NCBI RefSeq assembly: GCF_001295845.1
Contig: NZ_LJIC01000044.1
Location: 1-51,719, forward strand
Direction: 5' to 3'
Source of the DNA: Rhodopseudomonas sp. AAP120
GTDB taxonomy: Bacteria > Pseudomonadota > Alphaproteobacteria > Rhizobiales > Xanthobacteraceae
DNA: 51,719 nucleotides
Shown here: positions 15,983 to 23,126 of the stretch, piece by piece
Position numbering within the stretch: the stretch's first letter is position 1
Layout of the letters: the number at the start of each line of letters is the position of its first letter
Position numbers and translations under genes: made by a program
The notes under the pieces: generated by a model
Told to the model about the DNA's origin: nothing
Databases searched by the model: none
The model's input: only the letters and a program-made list of their open reading frames with translations

Positions 15983-17293
15983 GACGCTAATTCCATTATT
16001 GGCAGCTTGCTTACGTACCACGTCTGGGCTGACGCGCAGCTCATCAGCGAGCTCTCTGATATCAGACTGAGTAAACTTGCTTTTCTTGCCTTTCGACCGC
16101 GAACGGATCAATGCCTTCGGCGCCATTAACTCCGCCGCGAAGGCTCTATTCGCCTGTTGATCACGCGTGACAGCTGAGGTCAAAAGCCTGCTCTCGGTCG
16201 GTGTCTCAGAAGACCACGCTGAAAAAACAGCTCTTGCAGCAGCGAAACGCCGCTTCGCTTCGGTGGGCTGCAGAAGCGCCACCTTCATTTCGTTCTCACA
16301 GCGCACTACAGCGCCAGTGACTGCGGCGTCCTCAGTCCGGGGAGCCGATTTAGTTTGAACTCTGGTATCGATCTCCAGCATATCGAAAATGCGAGTTGCA
16401 GCACTCGGATCCGTGTCGCTGATCTTAAGCCGCTTTCGTAGCATTTCGGCAGCCTGCAAACCGCGCCGGTAGGCAGGAACGGAGTAGTTATCGACAGGGA
16501 CCGGAATCGATTCAATCGGTGAGAGCGTGGACGTTTCCACTGTCGTCGTCAGAGCGACAGCCTCTTCCGCTACTTCCGCTACAGACACAAAGTCCTTCGC
16601 GGTAGAGGCCAAGCAAAGATCCATCAGTAGGCGATAGCCGATAGTGTTTTCCAGACGCTCAATCAACGAAGCCAGTACATCGTCGATGTCGTATGGAGAG
16701 AGCCCGAGAGCACCCGCGAAGCGGCAAAAATTGAGCTGATCGTCCGTCGTCTCACTAATCAACGACCAAGTGTCCTGAAGCCAAGTGTCGACCACTCGCC
16801 GCTCGCTCAGTTTGTCGACGACGGACTGAACAAACATCCGAAGCTCAGGCTCGAATTTCTCACGCAGAGCAATCGCGGATGCCGAGTTGCAAAACCTGAC
16901 GTCAGAATATCGAGGATCTCTTGCTCTTGCCCTGATCTGGACTGCCCCGCCGGAGGGCACGAACTCTATTCGTGGCAAGGAGAAGCCGTGCTGAGCTGTC
17001 AAAAGCGAATGTCTTGCCAGAAATTCTTCATCGTCAGCCTCTTCTTCGTTCTTCCTCGGCTCCCAAAGAATGGCCCACCAATTTTCAGCAATCCACTCGG
17101 CGATGAAATAGGCTGGCACCTGCAAAGCCATGCAATGATTTTGCTTCTGGCTGCCAGACTTGGAGAGCTGACGATCGAAGAACTCAGTGACAGTTATCCC
17201 CCCCACCCGGATTAACAGGTTAGCCAAGGTCGCGTCCGATTGGTTCCGCCCCTCTTGGTCGATCCAATCCACTCGGAGCTCGAAATCACTCAT
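15971..17293 (-). CDS. Degenerate ImmA/IrrE-like protein with large N-terminal domain
   Basis: This 440-residue protein has an N-terminal region of about 330 residues that I cannot assign (DFELRVDWIDQEGRNQ at the start, then AEWIAENWWAILWEP near residues 65-79). The C-terminal part resembles ImmA/IrrE metallopeptidases: RRFAAARAVFSAW at 348-360 stands where the zinc motif HExxH is expected, DQQANRAFAAELMAPKALI at 378-396 matches the conserved helix after it, and DIRELADELRVSPDVVRKQA at 411-430 matches the C-terminal helix pair. The HExxH residues are gone, so catalysis is unlikely. It is the second gene of a two-gene operon, 3 nt after the upstream stop codon. Base composition is lower in GC than neighbouring core genes. 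A defence or phage-regulatory role is inference from the family and the mobile context. Confidence 0.75.
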   Translation of the reverse strand: MSDFELRVDWIDQEGRNQSDATLANLLIRVGGITVTEFFDRQLSKSGSQKQNHCMALQVPAYFIAEWIAENWWAILWEPRKNEEEADDEEFLARHSLLTAQHGFSLPRIEFVPSGGAVQIRARARDPRYSDVRFCNSASAIALREKFEPELRMFVQSVVDKLSERRVVDTWLQDTWSLISETTDDQLNFCRFAGALGLSPYDIDDVLASLIERLENTIGYRLLMDLCLASTAKDFVSVAEVAEEAVALTTTVETSTLSPIESIPVPVDNYSVPAYRRGLQAAEMLRKRLKISDTDPSAATRIFDMLEIDTRVQTKSAPRTEDAAVTGAVVRCENEMKVALLQPTEAKRRFAAARAVFSAWSSETPTESRLLTSAVTRDQQANRAFAAELMAPKALIRSRSKGKKSKFTQSDIRELADELRVSPDVVRKQAANNGISVSFG

Positions 17294-17296
17294 GAT

Positions 17297-17686
17297 CTAA
17301 AGTAATCCTGGCGGGAGATTCGCGACCTCGATCGGGTAAGCGTGATAAGTGCCTGCAGTTCCAGCCTCCGTGCACGCTTCGTACCAGACATCACCATCTC
17401 GATGCCACACGTGTTTGGGGAATCCGTTAACCCACCGCGCGGAAACTCGACGGCTCAAGATCGCCTCGCGGATCGCCGCACCGGCGGCTGGCAACGAGAA
17501 TTCCTTTGGGCATGGGGAAGCGGGCTTAACTCGTCTCGCGAGCTTCCCATTGATTTTACAATGATAATTGCTCGGAGCATACTTGATCTTGGAAGCGGCC
17601 GCGTGAAGCTCTTCGTTCGAAACGTTCTTCCGGAGCACGCGCTGTTTGCCCGGGAATCGGATTTCCCGCCCCTTAGGCCTTCCCAT
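17297..17686 (-). CDS. Unknown 129-residue partner of the ImmA-like protein
   Basis: The protein begins MGRPKGREIRFPGKQR, has a basic N-terminal half and an aromatic C-terminal half with PKHVWHRDGDVWYEACTEAG and GTYHAYPIEV. I recall no named family. The C-terminal words suggest a small beta-rich domain, which is a guess. ATG 17686 is preferred; the frame is open to a TTG at 17719. Its stop lies 3 nt before the ImmA-like ATG, so both are co-transcribed and probably function together. Both genes lie inside the repeat-bounded element. Confidence 0.65.
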   Translation of the reverse strand: MGRPKGREIRFPGKQRVLRKNVSNEELHAAASKIKYAPSNYHCKINGKLARRVKPASPCPKEFSLPAAGAAIREAILSRRVSARWVNGFPKHVWHRDGDVWYEACTEAGTAGTYHAYPIEVANLPPGLL

Positions 17687-17876
17687 TCCAGCCGACCCCC
17701 GTCGCACAAAACACCGCAACCATATGTCGTATGCTTGCCCGAACGCAATCCCCTGAAGGTCGACACTTGTCCGTGATCGGCGCCGCCTTTCGCCGAAACG
17801 ATCGCGGCTCAGCGCAGCGTGGAGAACACGTGGACCGGCCCGGAAACTTCACTAAACTATTGACTTAACTGCCTCT

Positions 17877-17909
17877 GGCCAGCCTCCCCCAAGGCTGGCC
17901 GCAACCTTT
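17877..17909. repeat. Right copy of 33-bp direct repeat (putative attR)
   Basis: An exact second copy of the repeat at 14551-14583, again with the 9-bp hairpin and GCAACCTTT tail. It lies 63 bp past the 3' end of the MarR gene, so it could serve as a terminator for that gene or for the original convergent pair. Confidence 0.72.
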
Positions 17910-17972
17910 TGCGGAGCAGCTTTGGCGGCGACGAGCGGGTCCAGGGGGATTTGCGAGCCGGCGACGGCCGAT

Positions 17973-18503
17973 TCAGTCTTCGGCCACGCGCTGCATCGCG
18001 ACCTTGGTGCGGCGCTTGAGGATTTCGAGCTTGGCTTTGACGTCGTTGAGCGCCGCGGCATCGAAGTCGCTGAAGATATAGGCGTGCAGCGCCTGCCAGC
18101 GGGGCGTCAGCGCGGCGATCTTCTGCCGCGCGGCCTCGGACAGCGACATCAGCACCACCCGGGCGTCGGTGGTCGACGTCACGCGATGGATCAGGCCGAG
18201 GCGCTCGAGAATCTTGGTTTGCGTCGTCACGAAGGTCGAGACCGCGTGAATCTTGTCGGAGACCTCGCCGACCGACACGCCATTCCCTTTGTCGAGATCC
18301 CCGATCGCCATCAGGATCAGCCATTGTGAGCCACTGATGCCGAACAGCTTGGCCCACGACCGCCGGATGTCCTCGAGATTGTTGCTGATCGAGACGAAAT
18401 CCCAGATCACCTGATACGACAGGCAATGATCAGCGCGCCCGATGGTGTCGTCGAGGGCGACCTCGAGCGGCTCGATCTTTTGCGCGTTGTGCCGAGTCGG
18501 CAT
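17973..18503 (-). CDS. MarR family transcriptional regulator
   Basis: This 176-residue winged-helix regulator has the MarR core at about residues 55-125 (LFGISGSQWLILMAIGDLDK, VSVGEVSDKIHAVSTFVTTQ as recognition helix, then LGLIHRVTSTTDARVVLMSL as wing) and long helices at both ends for dimerisation. The ATG at 18503 has a GGAGG ribosome binding site 8 nt upstream; the frame is open to 18641 but the extension looks non-coding. Ligand and targets are unknown. The divergent porin gene and an 11-bp-arm palindrome at 18688-18712 make local control of the porin or of itself possible. Confidence 0.88.
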   Translation of the reverse strand: MPTRHNAQKIEPLEVALDDTIGRADHCLSYQVIWDFVSISNNLEDIRRSWAKLFGISGSQWLILMAIGDLDKGNGVSVGEVSDKIHAVSTFVTTQTKILERLGLIHRVTSTTDARVVLMSLSEAARQKIAALTPRWQALHAYIFSDFDAAALNDVKAKLEILKRRTKVAMQRVAED

Positions 18504-19033
18504 TCCCAGAACCTCCAATCGTGCGTTTCCCCAATGTCGTCCGAGCTTCGATTCGGCCCCGATAACGAGGGGCGGAATGTTTTTGATTAAGGTATTCTCC
18601 GAGCCCGGTAGCGACCAAAGTATTACCTCTGTGATTAACAATGTAGCGCCTAAAACCGCTTCATGCCACCGTCACAGAGCAAGCCTGTGCTGAATCTGTT
18701 TCAGATTCAGCAAATTATGCCGACGCCCGGGATTAACCGAGTTGTTTTGTGATGGTTCGGGCGGGAACCTGCACCGTGACAGAATCGTGACACACTGTTG
18801 CGGTCCGGCCACAGGTTCCCCGAATGAGGGCCGTCCTCCTGGTTTGGTCCTTCCAATAGCTAACTTTGTTATGTATCGAATCCGAGACCGACGGAGGGGG
18901 GCACCTCGAAGTCGTCCCCGCCTGACGAGCGGCCCGCGATAGCCGGCGCTCCGAAGGTGGTTCGCGGGTGAAATCGCGTGGCCGATGCTTGAAGCCACCG
19001 GTGTCGCCCAAACGGCAAACTTGGAGGTTTCAA
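18504..19033. other. Divergent control region between marR-like gene and porin
   Basis: This 530-bp region has no supported gene. It contains an inverted repeat at 18688-18712 and an AT-rich stretch near 18850-18880 (TAGCTAACTTTGTTATGTATC) that could hold the porin promoter, which would give a leader of 150 nt or more. A partial EcfG-like match (GGAAC-N17-CGTG, 18764-18789) is too weak to call. Confidence 0.5.
18688..18712. promoter_or_regulatory. Perfect 11-bp-arm inverted repeat
   Basis: TGCTGAATCTG-TTT-CAGATTCAGCA is a perfect dyad in the marR-porin intergenic region. The short 3-nt spacer permits either an RNA hairpin or a dimeric operator. No T-run follows, so a terminator is less likely. 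Confidence 0.45.
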
Positions 19034-20524
19034 ATGAATTTCGTTAAGGGCCTGATGCTGGGCAGCACGGCCGCTCTCATGGTGACGGCTGCGCAAGCCG
19101 CCGACCTTCCGCTCAAGGCCAAGGCGGTCGAATACGTCAAGGTTTGCTCGCTCTATGGCGCGGGCTTCTACTACATCCCGGGCACCGACACCTGCATCAA
19201 GCTCGGCGGCTTCACCCGCGCCGAAGTTGCGTTCAATGCCTCGGGCATGACCGAAACTCCGGCCTGGAACGGCAACGCCGGCCAGGGCAACCGCCTGTCG
19301 AACAACACCATCTTCCGTTCGCGTCAGGACATCAACATCGACACCCGCACCGCGACCGAATACGGCGTGGTCCGCACCTACTTCGACTCGGTGTTCACCT
19401 GGACCAGCGGCGGCTCGAACTCGACCGTCGCCGGCGGTGAGCTCGGCGTCTACTTCGCGTTCGTGCAGTTCGCCGGCTTCACCTTCGGTAAGGCGGTGTC
19501 GCAGTTCTCGACGCCGTGGAACGGCGCTCCGGGCAACATCACGTCGAACCTGCTCGGCGGCGACGACACCTCGACCGGCATCAACCAGGTCGCCTACACC
19601 GCCGAATTCGGCAACGGCATCTCGGGCTCGATCTCGCTCGAAGACCAGAGCGGCTATCGGCAGGCTCAGGGCGTCTCCAGCCTCGTCAACGTGACCGGCC
19701 TCGGCAGCTCCAGCTCCGCCAACAACGGCACGACCTGGCTGTCGGGTGCGGCCGCTGGCACCAACTACGTCGCCGGCACGCAGATCCCGGACATCGTCGG
19801 CAAGATCCGCGTCGACCAGGCCTGGGGCCTCTTCCAGGTGTCGGCCGCGGCTCACCAGAACCGCGCCAGCTACTACAACGCCGGCCTGGAGACCAGCGGT
19901 CATCCGGACGACAAGTGGGGCTACGCGGTGCTCGCCGCCCTGTCGCTCAAGAACCTGCCGACCGGCCCCGGCGACAGCATCAACCTCGATGCGACCTACG
20001 CCGACGGCGCGATCCGCTACGTGATCGGCGGCACCAGCCCGAACAACTTCTCGATGTACGGCAACGGCGCCATCGGTGCCTACCAGACCATCGCGATCGG
20101 TTCGGCGGTCGACGGCGTGTTCACCACCGGCGGTGGCATTGAAACCACCAAGGCGTGGGGCATCCGTGGTGCGTTCAACCACAACTGGAACCCCTACTGG
20201 GCGACCTCGATCTTCGGTGCCTACACCTCGGTCGACTTCGGCAGCACCGGCGGCGCGCTCTACACCCAGGGCCTCCGCAACGCTGTCGGCGGCACCTTCA
20301 CGGGCAACCCGAACTTCAACATCGCGCAGATCGGTACCCGCACCGCGTGGACCCCGGTCAAGAACCTGACGTTCTCGGGCGAAGTCATCTACACCCGGAT
20401 CGATCAGAACTACACCGGCACCACCGGCACCGTGAACCCGGGTGCGACCAAGCCGACCGCGGTCTACCAGTTCAAGGACCAGGACACCTGGACCGGCGCC
20501 TTCCGCGTCCAGCGCACTTTCTAA
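19034..20524 (+). CDS. Outer-membrane porin, Porin_2 (Omp2b-like)
   Basis: This 496-residue protein is a trimeric beta-barrel porin of the alphaproteobacterial Porin_2 family. The signal peptide ends TAAQAA (about residue 22) and is followed by DLPLKAKAVEYVKVCSLYGAGFYYIPGTD and KLGGFTRAEV, which are hallmark N-terminal words. The mature part is rich in Gly, Asn, Thr and aromatics with alternating strands, and it ends in a terminal Phe (FRVQRTF), the outer-membrane sorting signal. A strong GGAGGT ribosome binding site precedes ATG 19034, and codon use is strongly biased to frequent C-ending codons, which indicates high expression. A canonical terminator follows at 20560-20587. Confidence 0.95.
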   Translation: MNFVKGLMLGSTAALMVTAAQAADLPLKAKAVEYVKVCSLYGAGFYYIPGTDTCIKLGGFTRAEVAFNASGMTETPAWNGNAGQGNRLSNNTIFRSRQDINIDTRTATEYGVVRTYFDSVFTWTSGGSNSTVAGGELGVYFAFVQFAGFTFGKAVSQFSTPWNGAPGNITSNLLGGDDTSTGINQVAYTAEFGNGISGSISLEDQSGYRQAQGVSSLVNVTGLGSSSSANNGTTWLSGAAAGTNYVAGTQIPDIVGKIRVDQAWGLFQVSAAAHQNRASYYNAGLETSGHPDDKWGYAVLAALSLKNLPTGPGDSINLDATYADGAIRYVIGGTSPNNFSMYGNGAIGAYQTIAIGSAVDGVFTTGGGIETTKAWGIRGAFNHNWNPYWATSIFGAYTSVDFGSTGGALYTQGLRNAVGGTFTGNPNFNIAQIGTRTAWTPVKNLTFSGEVIYTRIDQNYTGTTGTVNPGATKPTAVYQFKDQDTWTGAFRVQRTF

Positions 20525-20559
20525 ACTACGACGAAAGGAACCATGTAAACCTCCAGGAA

Positions 20560-20587
20560 CCTCCGGCGATGCCCCGCCGGAGGTTTT
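20560..20587 (+). terminator. Rho-independent terminator of the porin gene
   Basis: An 8-bp perfect stem (CCTCCGGC / GCCGGAGG) with an 8-nt loop is followed by TTTT, 36 bp after the porin stop codon. Confidence 0.85.
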
Positions 20588-20967
20588 CCTGTATGTCGGG
20601 TGGCATGGCTCACGCGCTTCCGCGCAACACCACACTTCGCTGGCGACAGTTCGTCGAGGGCACCAGCGACATGGCGACGGGCGCGTCCTCGTAACGGACG
20701 CGATCCCTGCCAGGCTTTGCTGCTATCAAATAAGGCTTCGTTTCCGGCGGGATGCCGACGTCGCGCCCGCGCGCAACGCGCGCACAAAGATGCGCTCAAT
20801 GTCCGCGCTTCGCCTGATACGCAAGGCCGGCGCTAAATGGATCTGCGCTGGCTCATCCAATCGAGGCGCGGCAGGCTGCTCCGATTCCAAACTTGTTCAG
20901 AACCGGAGCCTCAGACCTGCGAATCGCGCGGCTGCGGGCGCAAAGCGCCCGCTTCGTTCGCCGGCGC
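20588..20967. other. 380-bp stretch without a gene
   Basis: No supported coding sequence is present; open frames on both strands are Arg/Ala-rich shadows. Near the right end a perfect hairpin (GCGGGCGC-AAA-GCGCCCGC, 20934-20952) lies 16 bp past the stop of the minus-strand Gly/Trp-rich gene and may help end its transcript, although no T-run follows. Confidence 0.5.
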
Positions 20968-21372
20968 TCAGTAGCAAACCTCGACCCGACGCCACCGCCA
21001 GCCGTAAGGCGTCCATACCCGCTGCCGCCGCAGATAGCAGCCATCGTCGTAGTAGCTCGCGGCTGGATAGCTGTAGCCGTAGCCGGTGTAATAGGCCGGG
21101 TAGCCGTAGCCATAGCCGCCCCACGCATAGGGCGCCGCGAGGCCGAGACCGACACCGAGGCCCACTGCGCCCCAGCCCGGACCACGCCAGCCGCCGCCAC
21201 GCCATCCACCGTGCCAGCCGCCACCATGCCAGCCACCGCCGTGCCAACCGCCACCATGCCAACCGCCGCCGCCATGCCAGCCGCCGAAGCCGCCTCGCGC
21301 CGAGGCCGCCGTCGGGGCCGCCAGCGCCGCCAGCGCGGCCACAGATAACGCAACGATCGCCTTCCTCATCAT
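20968..21372 (-). CDS. Secreted Gly/Trp/His-repeat protein
   Basis: This 134-residue protein has a signal peptide (MMRKAIVALSVAALAALAA, cleavage near TAASA) followed by about five copies of a GGGWHGG-like repeat, a hydrophobic Gly/Ala segment, and a Tyr/Gly-rich C-terminal region ending with RVWTPYGWRWRRVEVCY. Similar small glycine-rich exported proteins are common in Rhizobiales, where their role is unclear; His-rich repeats could bind metal ions, which is speculation. The ATG at 21372 has a GGAG ribosome binding site 7 nt upstream. The repeat is visible in DNA as tandem CCGCCACCATGCCAG-type units (21210-21290). Confidence 0.75.
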   Translation of the reverse strand: MMRKAIVALSVAALAALAAPTAASARGGFGGWHGGGGWHGGGWHGGGWHGGGWHGGWRGGGWRGPGWGAVGLGVGLGLAAPYAWGGYGYGYPAYYTGYGYSYPAASYYDDGCYLRRQRVWTPYGWRWRRVEVCY

Positions 21373-21552
21373 CTTCCAACTCCATTCCGCACGACCCGCC
21401 CCTCCCCAGACCATGCGCTCTCCTGCCGCAGATTGTTCGGCAATCGACGCGTCGGGCGTTTCAAATCTGCGCGACTGGACGGCTGCTGCGGCGCGGCCGC
21501 GCGCAGCGGAACGAATTGCAAGGGCGGCGGCTTGTGATCGCGGGAGAGCTCG

Positions 21553-21771
21553 ATGCGCAAGCTGATCGGATTCGACGAGGACACTTTCGACAAGATCAAA
21601 CAGCTTGGCCGCGATCGCATGGCCACGCTGCAGGAGCTCGCCGACGAGGCGTTCGCCGATCTGTTGAAAAAGCACGGGGTACCGATCGACCTGCGCGACG
21701 CACTGAAGAAAAGCGCCCGCTCCGCCAAACCGAAGGGCGCGGCAGCCGAGCACCACCGCGGCAAACACTGA
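21553..21771 (+). CDS. Small helical, ribbon-helix-helix-like protein
   Basis: This 72-residue protein begins MRKLIGFDEDTFDKIKQLGRD and continues ATLQELADEAFADLLKKHGVP, a pattern like a ribbon-helix-helix DNA-binding fold (short strand, then two helices), followed by a basic tail. A GGGAGAG ribosome binding site precedes the ATG. It ends 10 bp before the Rmf/CrpP-like gene on the same strand, so the two form a short operon. The DNA-binding role is inferred from pattern only. Confidence 0.7.
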   Translation: MRKLIGFDEDTFDKIKQLGRDRMATLQELADEAFADLLKKHGVPIDLRDALKKSARSAKPKGAAAEHHRGKH

Positions 21772-21781
21772 AAGGACCACC

Positions 21782-21943
21782 ATGATGGCCGACGATCCGT
21801 TCGAACTCGGCGCGCGCGCCGCGCGCGAGAACATTCCCGCCGAGGCCAATCCGTTCGCCGAAGGCACCGAGGACTACGCATTGTGGGCAGCCGGTCACGA
21901 GCGCATAGCCACCGCGGTCGAAGCCTCCGAGTCGGAAGGCTGA
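21782..21943 (+). CDS. Rmf/CrpP-like small protein
   Basis: This 53-residue protein has the arrangement GARAAREN...EANPFAEGTEDYALWAAGHE, which matches the pattern of ribosome modulation factor and CrpP-like proteins: an AAR helix, a (D/E)ANP(Y/F) turn, then a W-containing helix. Family members include E. coli Rmf, which dimerises ribosomes in stationary phase, and Pseudomonas CrpP, linked to fluoroquinolone tolerance. The alphaproteobacterial versions are mostly uncharacterised. An AAAGGA ribosome binding site precedes ATG 21782. It follows the ribbon-helix-helix-like gene in the same operon. Confidence 0.7.
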   Translation: MMADDPFELGARAARENIPAEANPFAEGTEDYALWAAGHERIATAVEASESEG

Positions 21944-21995
21944 TCTGCGGCGTCCGCGGCCCACGCCGCGGCGCCAGGGGGAGCGGCCGAGGATG

Positions 21996-22526
21996 TCAGC
22001 CGATCTTCGTCAGCCCCTTGGCGTAGCGCTGGCCATTGGCGACGTAGAAACCCGCTCCCATCAGCATCGCCTTGACCTGCTCGGGCGTCAGCGTCCGCGC
22101 CACCTTGGCGGGCGCGCCGAGGATCAGCGAGTTTTCCGGAAACGATTTGCCCTCGGTGATCACCGCGCCGGCGCCGACCACGCAGCCGCTCGCCAGTTTG
22201 GCGCCGTTCATCACGATCGAACCCATGCCGACCAGCACGTTGTCGGCAATGCTGCAGCCGTGCAGAATCACGTTGTGGCCGATCGTGCAATTCTTGCCCA
22301 CGGTGAGCGGAAAGCCCGGATCGGTGTGGCAGGTCGAGCCGTCCTGGACGTTGGAGCCCTCGCCGATCTCGATCCACTCGTTGTCGCCGCGCAGCACCGC
22401 GCCGAACCAGACGCTGGCGGAAGGGTGCAATCGCACCTTGCCGATCACCGACGCGGTGTCGGCGATGAAGTAGTTTCCATCCTGGGGAAGGTCAGGCTTG
22501 TTGCCGTCCAGCTCGTAGATCGCCAT
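21996..22526 (-). CDS. Gamma-carbonic-anhydrase-like hexapeptide-repeat protein
   Basis: This 176-residue protein folds as a left-handed beta-helix built of hexapeptide repeats ([39 protein letters not shown]). The three zinc-ligand histidines are placed as in gamma carbonic anhydrases: His67 (STCHTDPG), His84 and His89 (GHNVILHG). Many YrdA/PaaY-like members have carbonic anhydrase or thioesterase-related activity, and several have no known substrate, so the exact reaction is uncertain. The C-terminal helix [10 protein letters not shown] is typical. It is transcribed downstream of a small membrane protein gene, 73 bp apart. Confidence 0.88.
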   Translation of the reverse strand: MAIYELDGNKPDLPQDGNYFIADTASVIGKVRLHPSASVWFGAVLRGDNEWIEIGEGSNVQDGSTCHTDPGFPLTVGKNCTIGHNVILHGCSIADNVLVGMGSIVMNGAKLASGCVVGAGAVITEGKSFPENSLILGAPAKVARTLTPEQVKAMLMGAGFYVANGQRYAKGLTKIG

Positions 22527-22599
22527 CTCGGTCTCCTGTTGCGGGACCAGTCATGGCAATGCGGGCCGCCGAGGGCAATTGTTTTCGGGCCGCCTGTCG

Positions 22600-22938
22600 T
22601 CAGGCGATGACGCCCGCGGCGTGCAGGCCCATCAGCAGCACGGTGCCGGACATCATGCTCCAGGTGCCGGCCAGCACCGTCGCCAGCATCACGAATTCCG
22701 CGCGGCGGCGCGGCTTTTCCGGCAGGCGCGGCCCGAGCAGCGTGTTGCGCATGATGATGAACGGCGCGGCGAACATCAGGAACGGGATCGCCGCGAAGCT
22801 CTGCGCGACCACGCCTTGCTGCAACAGGCCGAACCCGGCCGGCTGCCGCAGCATCGCCTGATAGCCGCTGGTGAGCGCGCCCGCGACGGCGAACCCGATC
22901 AGCAGCGAGAACAGATTGTTGAACGCATCCGGCGACAT
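22600..22938 (-). CDS. Small four-helix membrane protein (DUF6949-like)
   Basis: This 112-residue protein has about four hydrophobic segments (SLLIGFAVAGALTSGYQAML, QSFAAIPFLMFAAPFIIM, LATVLAGTWSMMSGTVLLMG among them). It seems to belong to a Rhizobiales family of unknown function, tentatively DUF6949. ATG 22938 is chosen over upstream non-ATG starts because it begins a natural MSPDAFNN N-terminus with a GGGA-type ribosome binding site. A perfect CtrA box lies 75 bp upstream (23013-23029), shared with the divergent gene. Confidence 0.65.
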   Translation of the reverse strand: MSPDAFNNLFSLLIGFAVAGALTSGYQAMLRQPAGFGLLQQGVVAQSFAAIPFLMFAAPFIIMRNTLLGPRLPEKPRRRAEFVMLATVLAGTWSMMSGTVLLMGLHAAGVIA

Positions 22939-23012
22939 CGGCAACGGTCCCGCTTGGGCAACTTTCCAGCCCGACTGGTGTCGCAAAAAGCCGGGCCGAT
23001 CGCCATCGCATC

Positions 23013-23029
23013 GTTAAGTTTGGGTTAAC
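23013..23029. promoter_or_regulatory. CtrA box 3 (GTTAA-N7-TTAAC)
   Basis: GTTAA-GTTTGGG-TTAAC matches the CtrA consensus exactly on both strands. It lies between divergent genes: 75 bp from the start of the minus-strand membrane protein and 98 bp from the start of the plus-strand protein at 23127. Either or both could be CtrA targets. Confidence 0.65.
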
Positions 23030-23126
23030 GCGGGCGTGCGAGGGATAGCACGCGTGCGCCGCGAGAGCGGCCGTCGTCGCGGCGTCGCGCGGCGTGGTCT
23101 GGTCATTCGTCGGGTTCAGTCTTGCA

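Larger units (their letters stand above)
14551..17909. mobile_element. 3.3-kb integrated mini-element bounded by 33-bp direct repeats
   Basis: The element lies between a peptidase gene and a MarR gene that would otherwise converge on a single terminator. Inside are an excisionase-like remnant, a tyrosine integrase with two frameshifts, and an opposed two-gene operon of visibly lower GC content than the surroundings. Exact flanking repeats, the integrase position next to one repeat and the atypical cargo all point to site-specific integration using a terminator hairpin as the attachment site. With the integrase broken it should no longer be able to move by itself. Confidence 0.7.

Noticed and set aside
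18764-18789. Possible EcfG promoter upstream of the porin (GGAAC-N17-CGTG)
   Set aside because: The -10 element has one mismatch and the distance to the start is about 245 bp; too weak to call.
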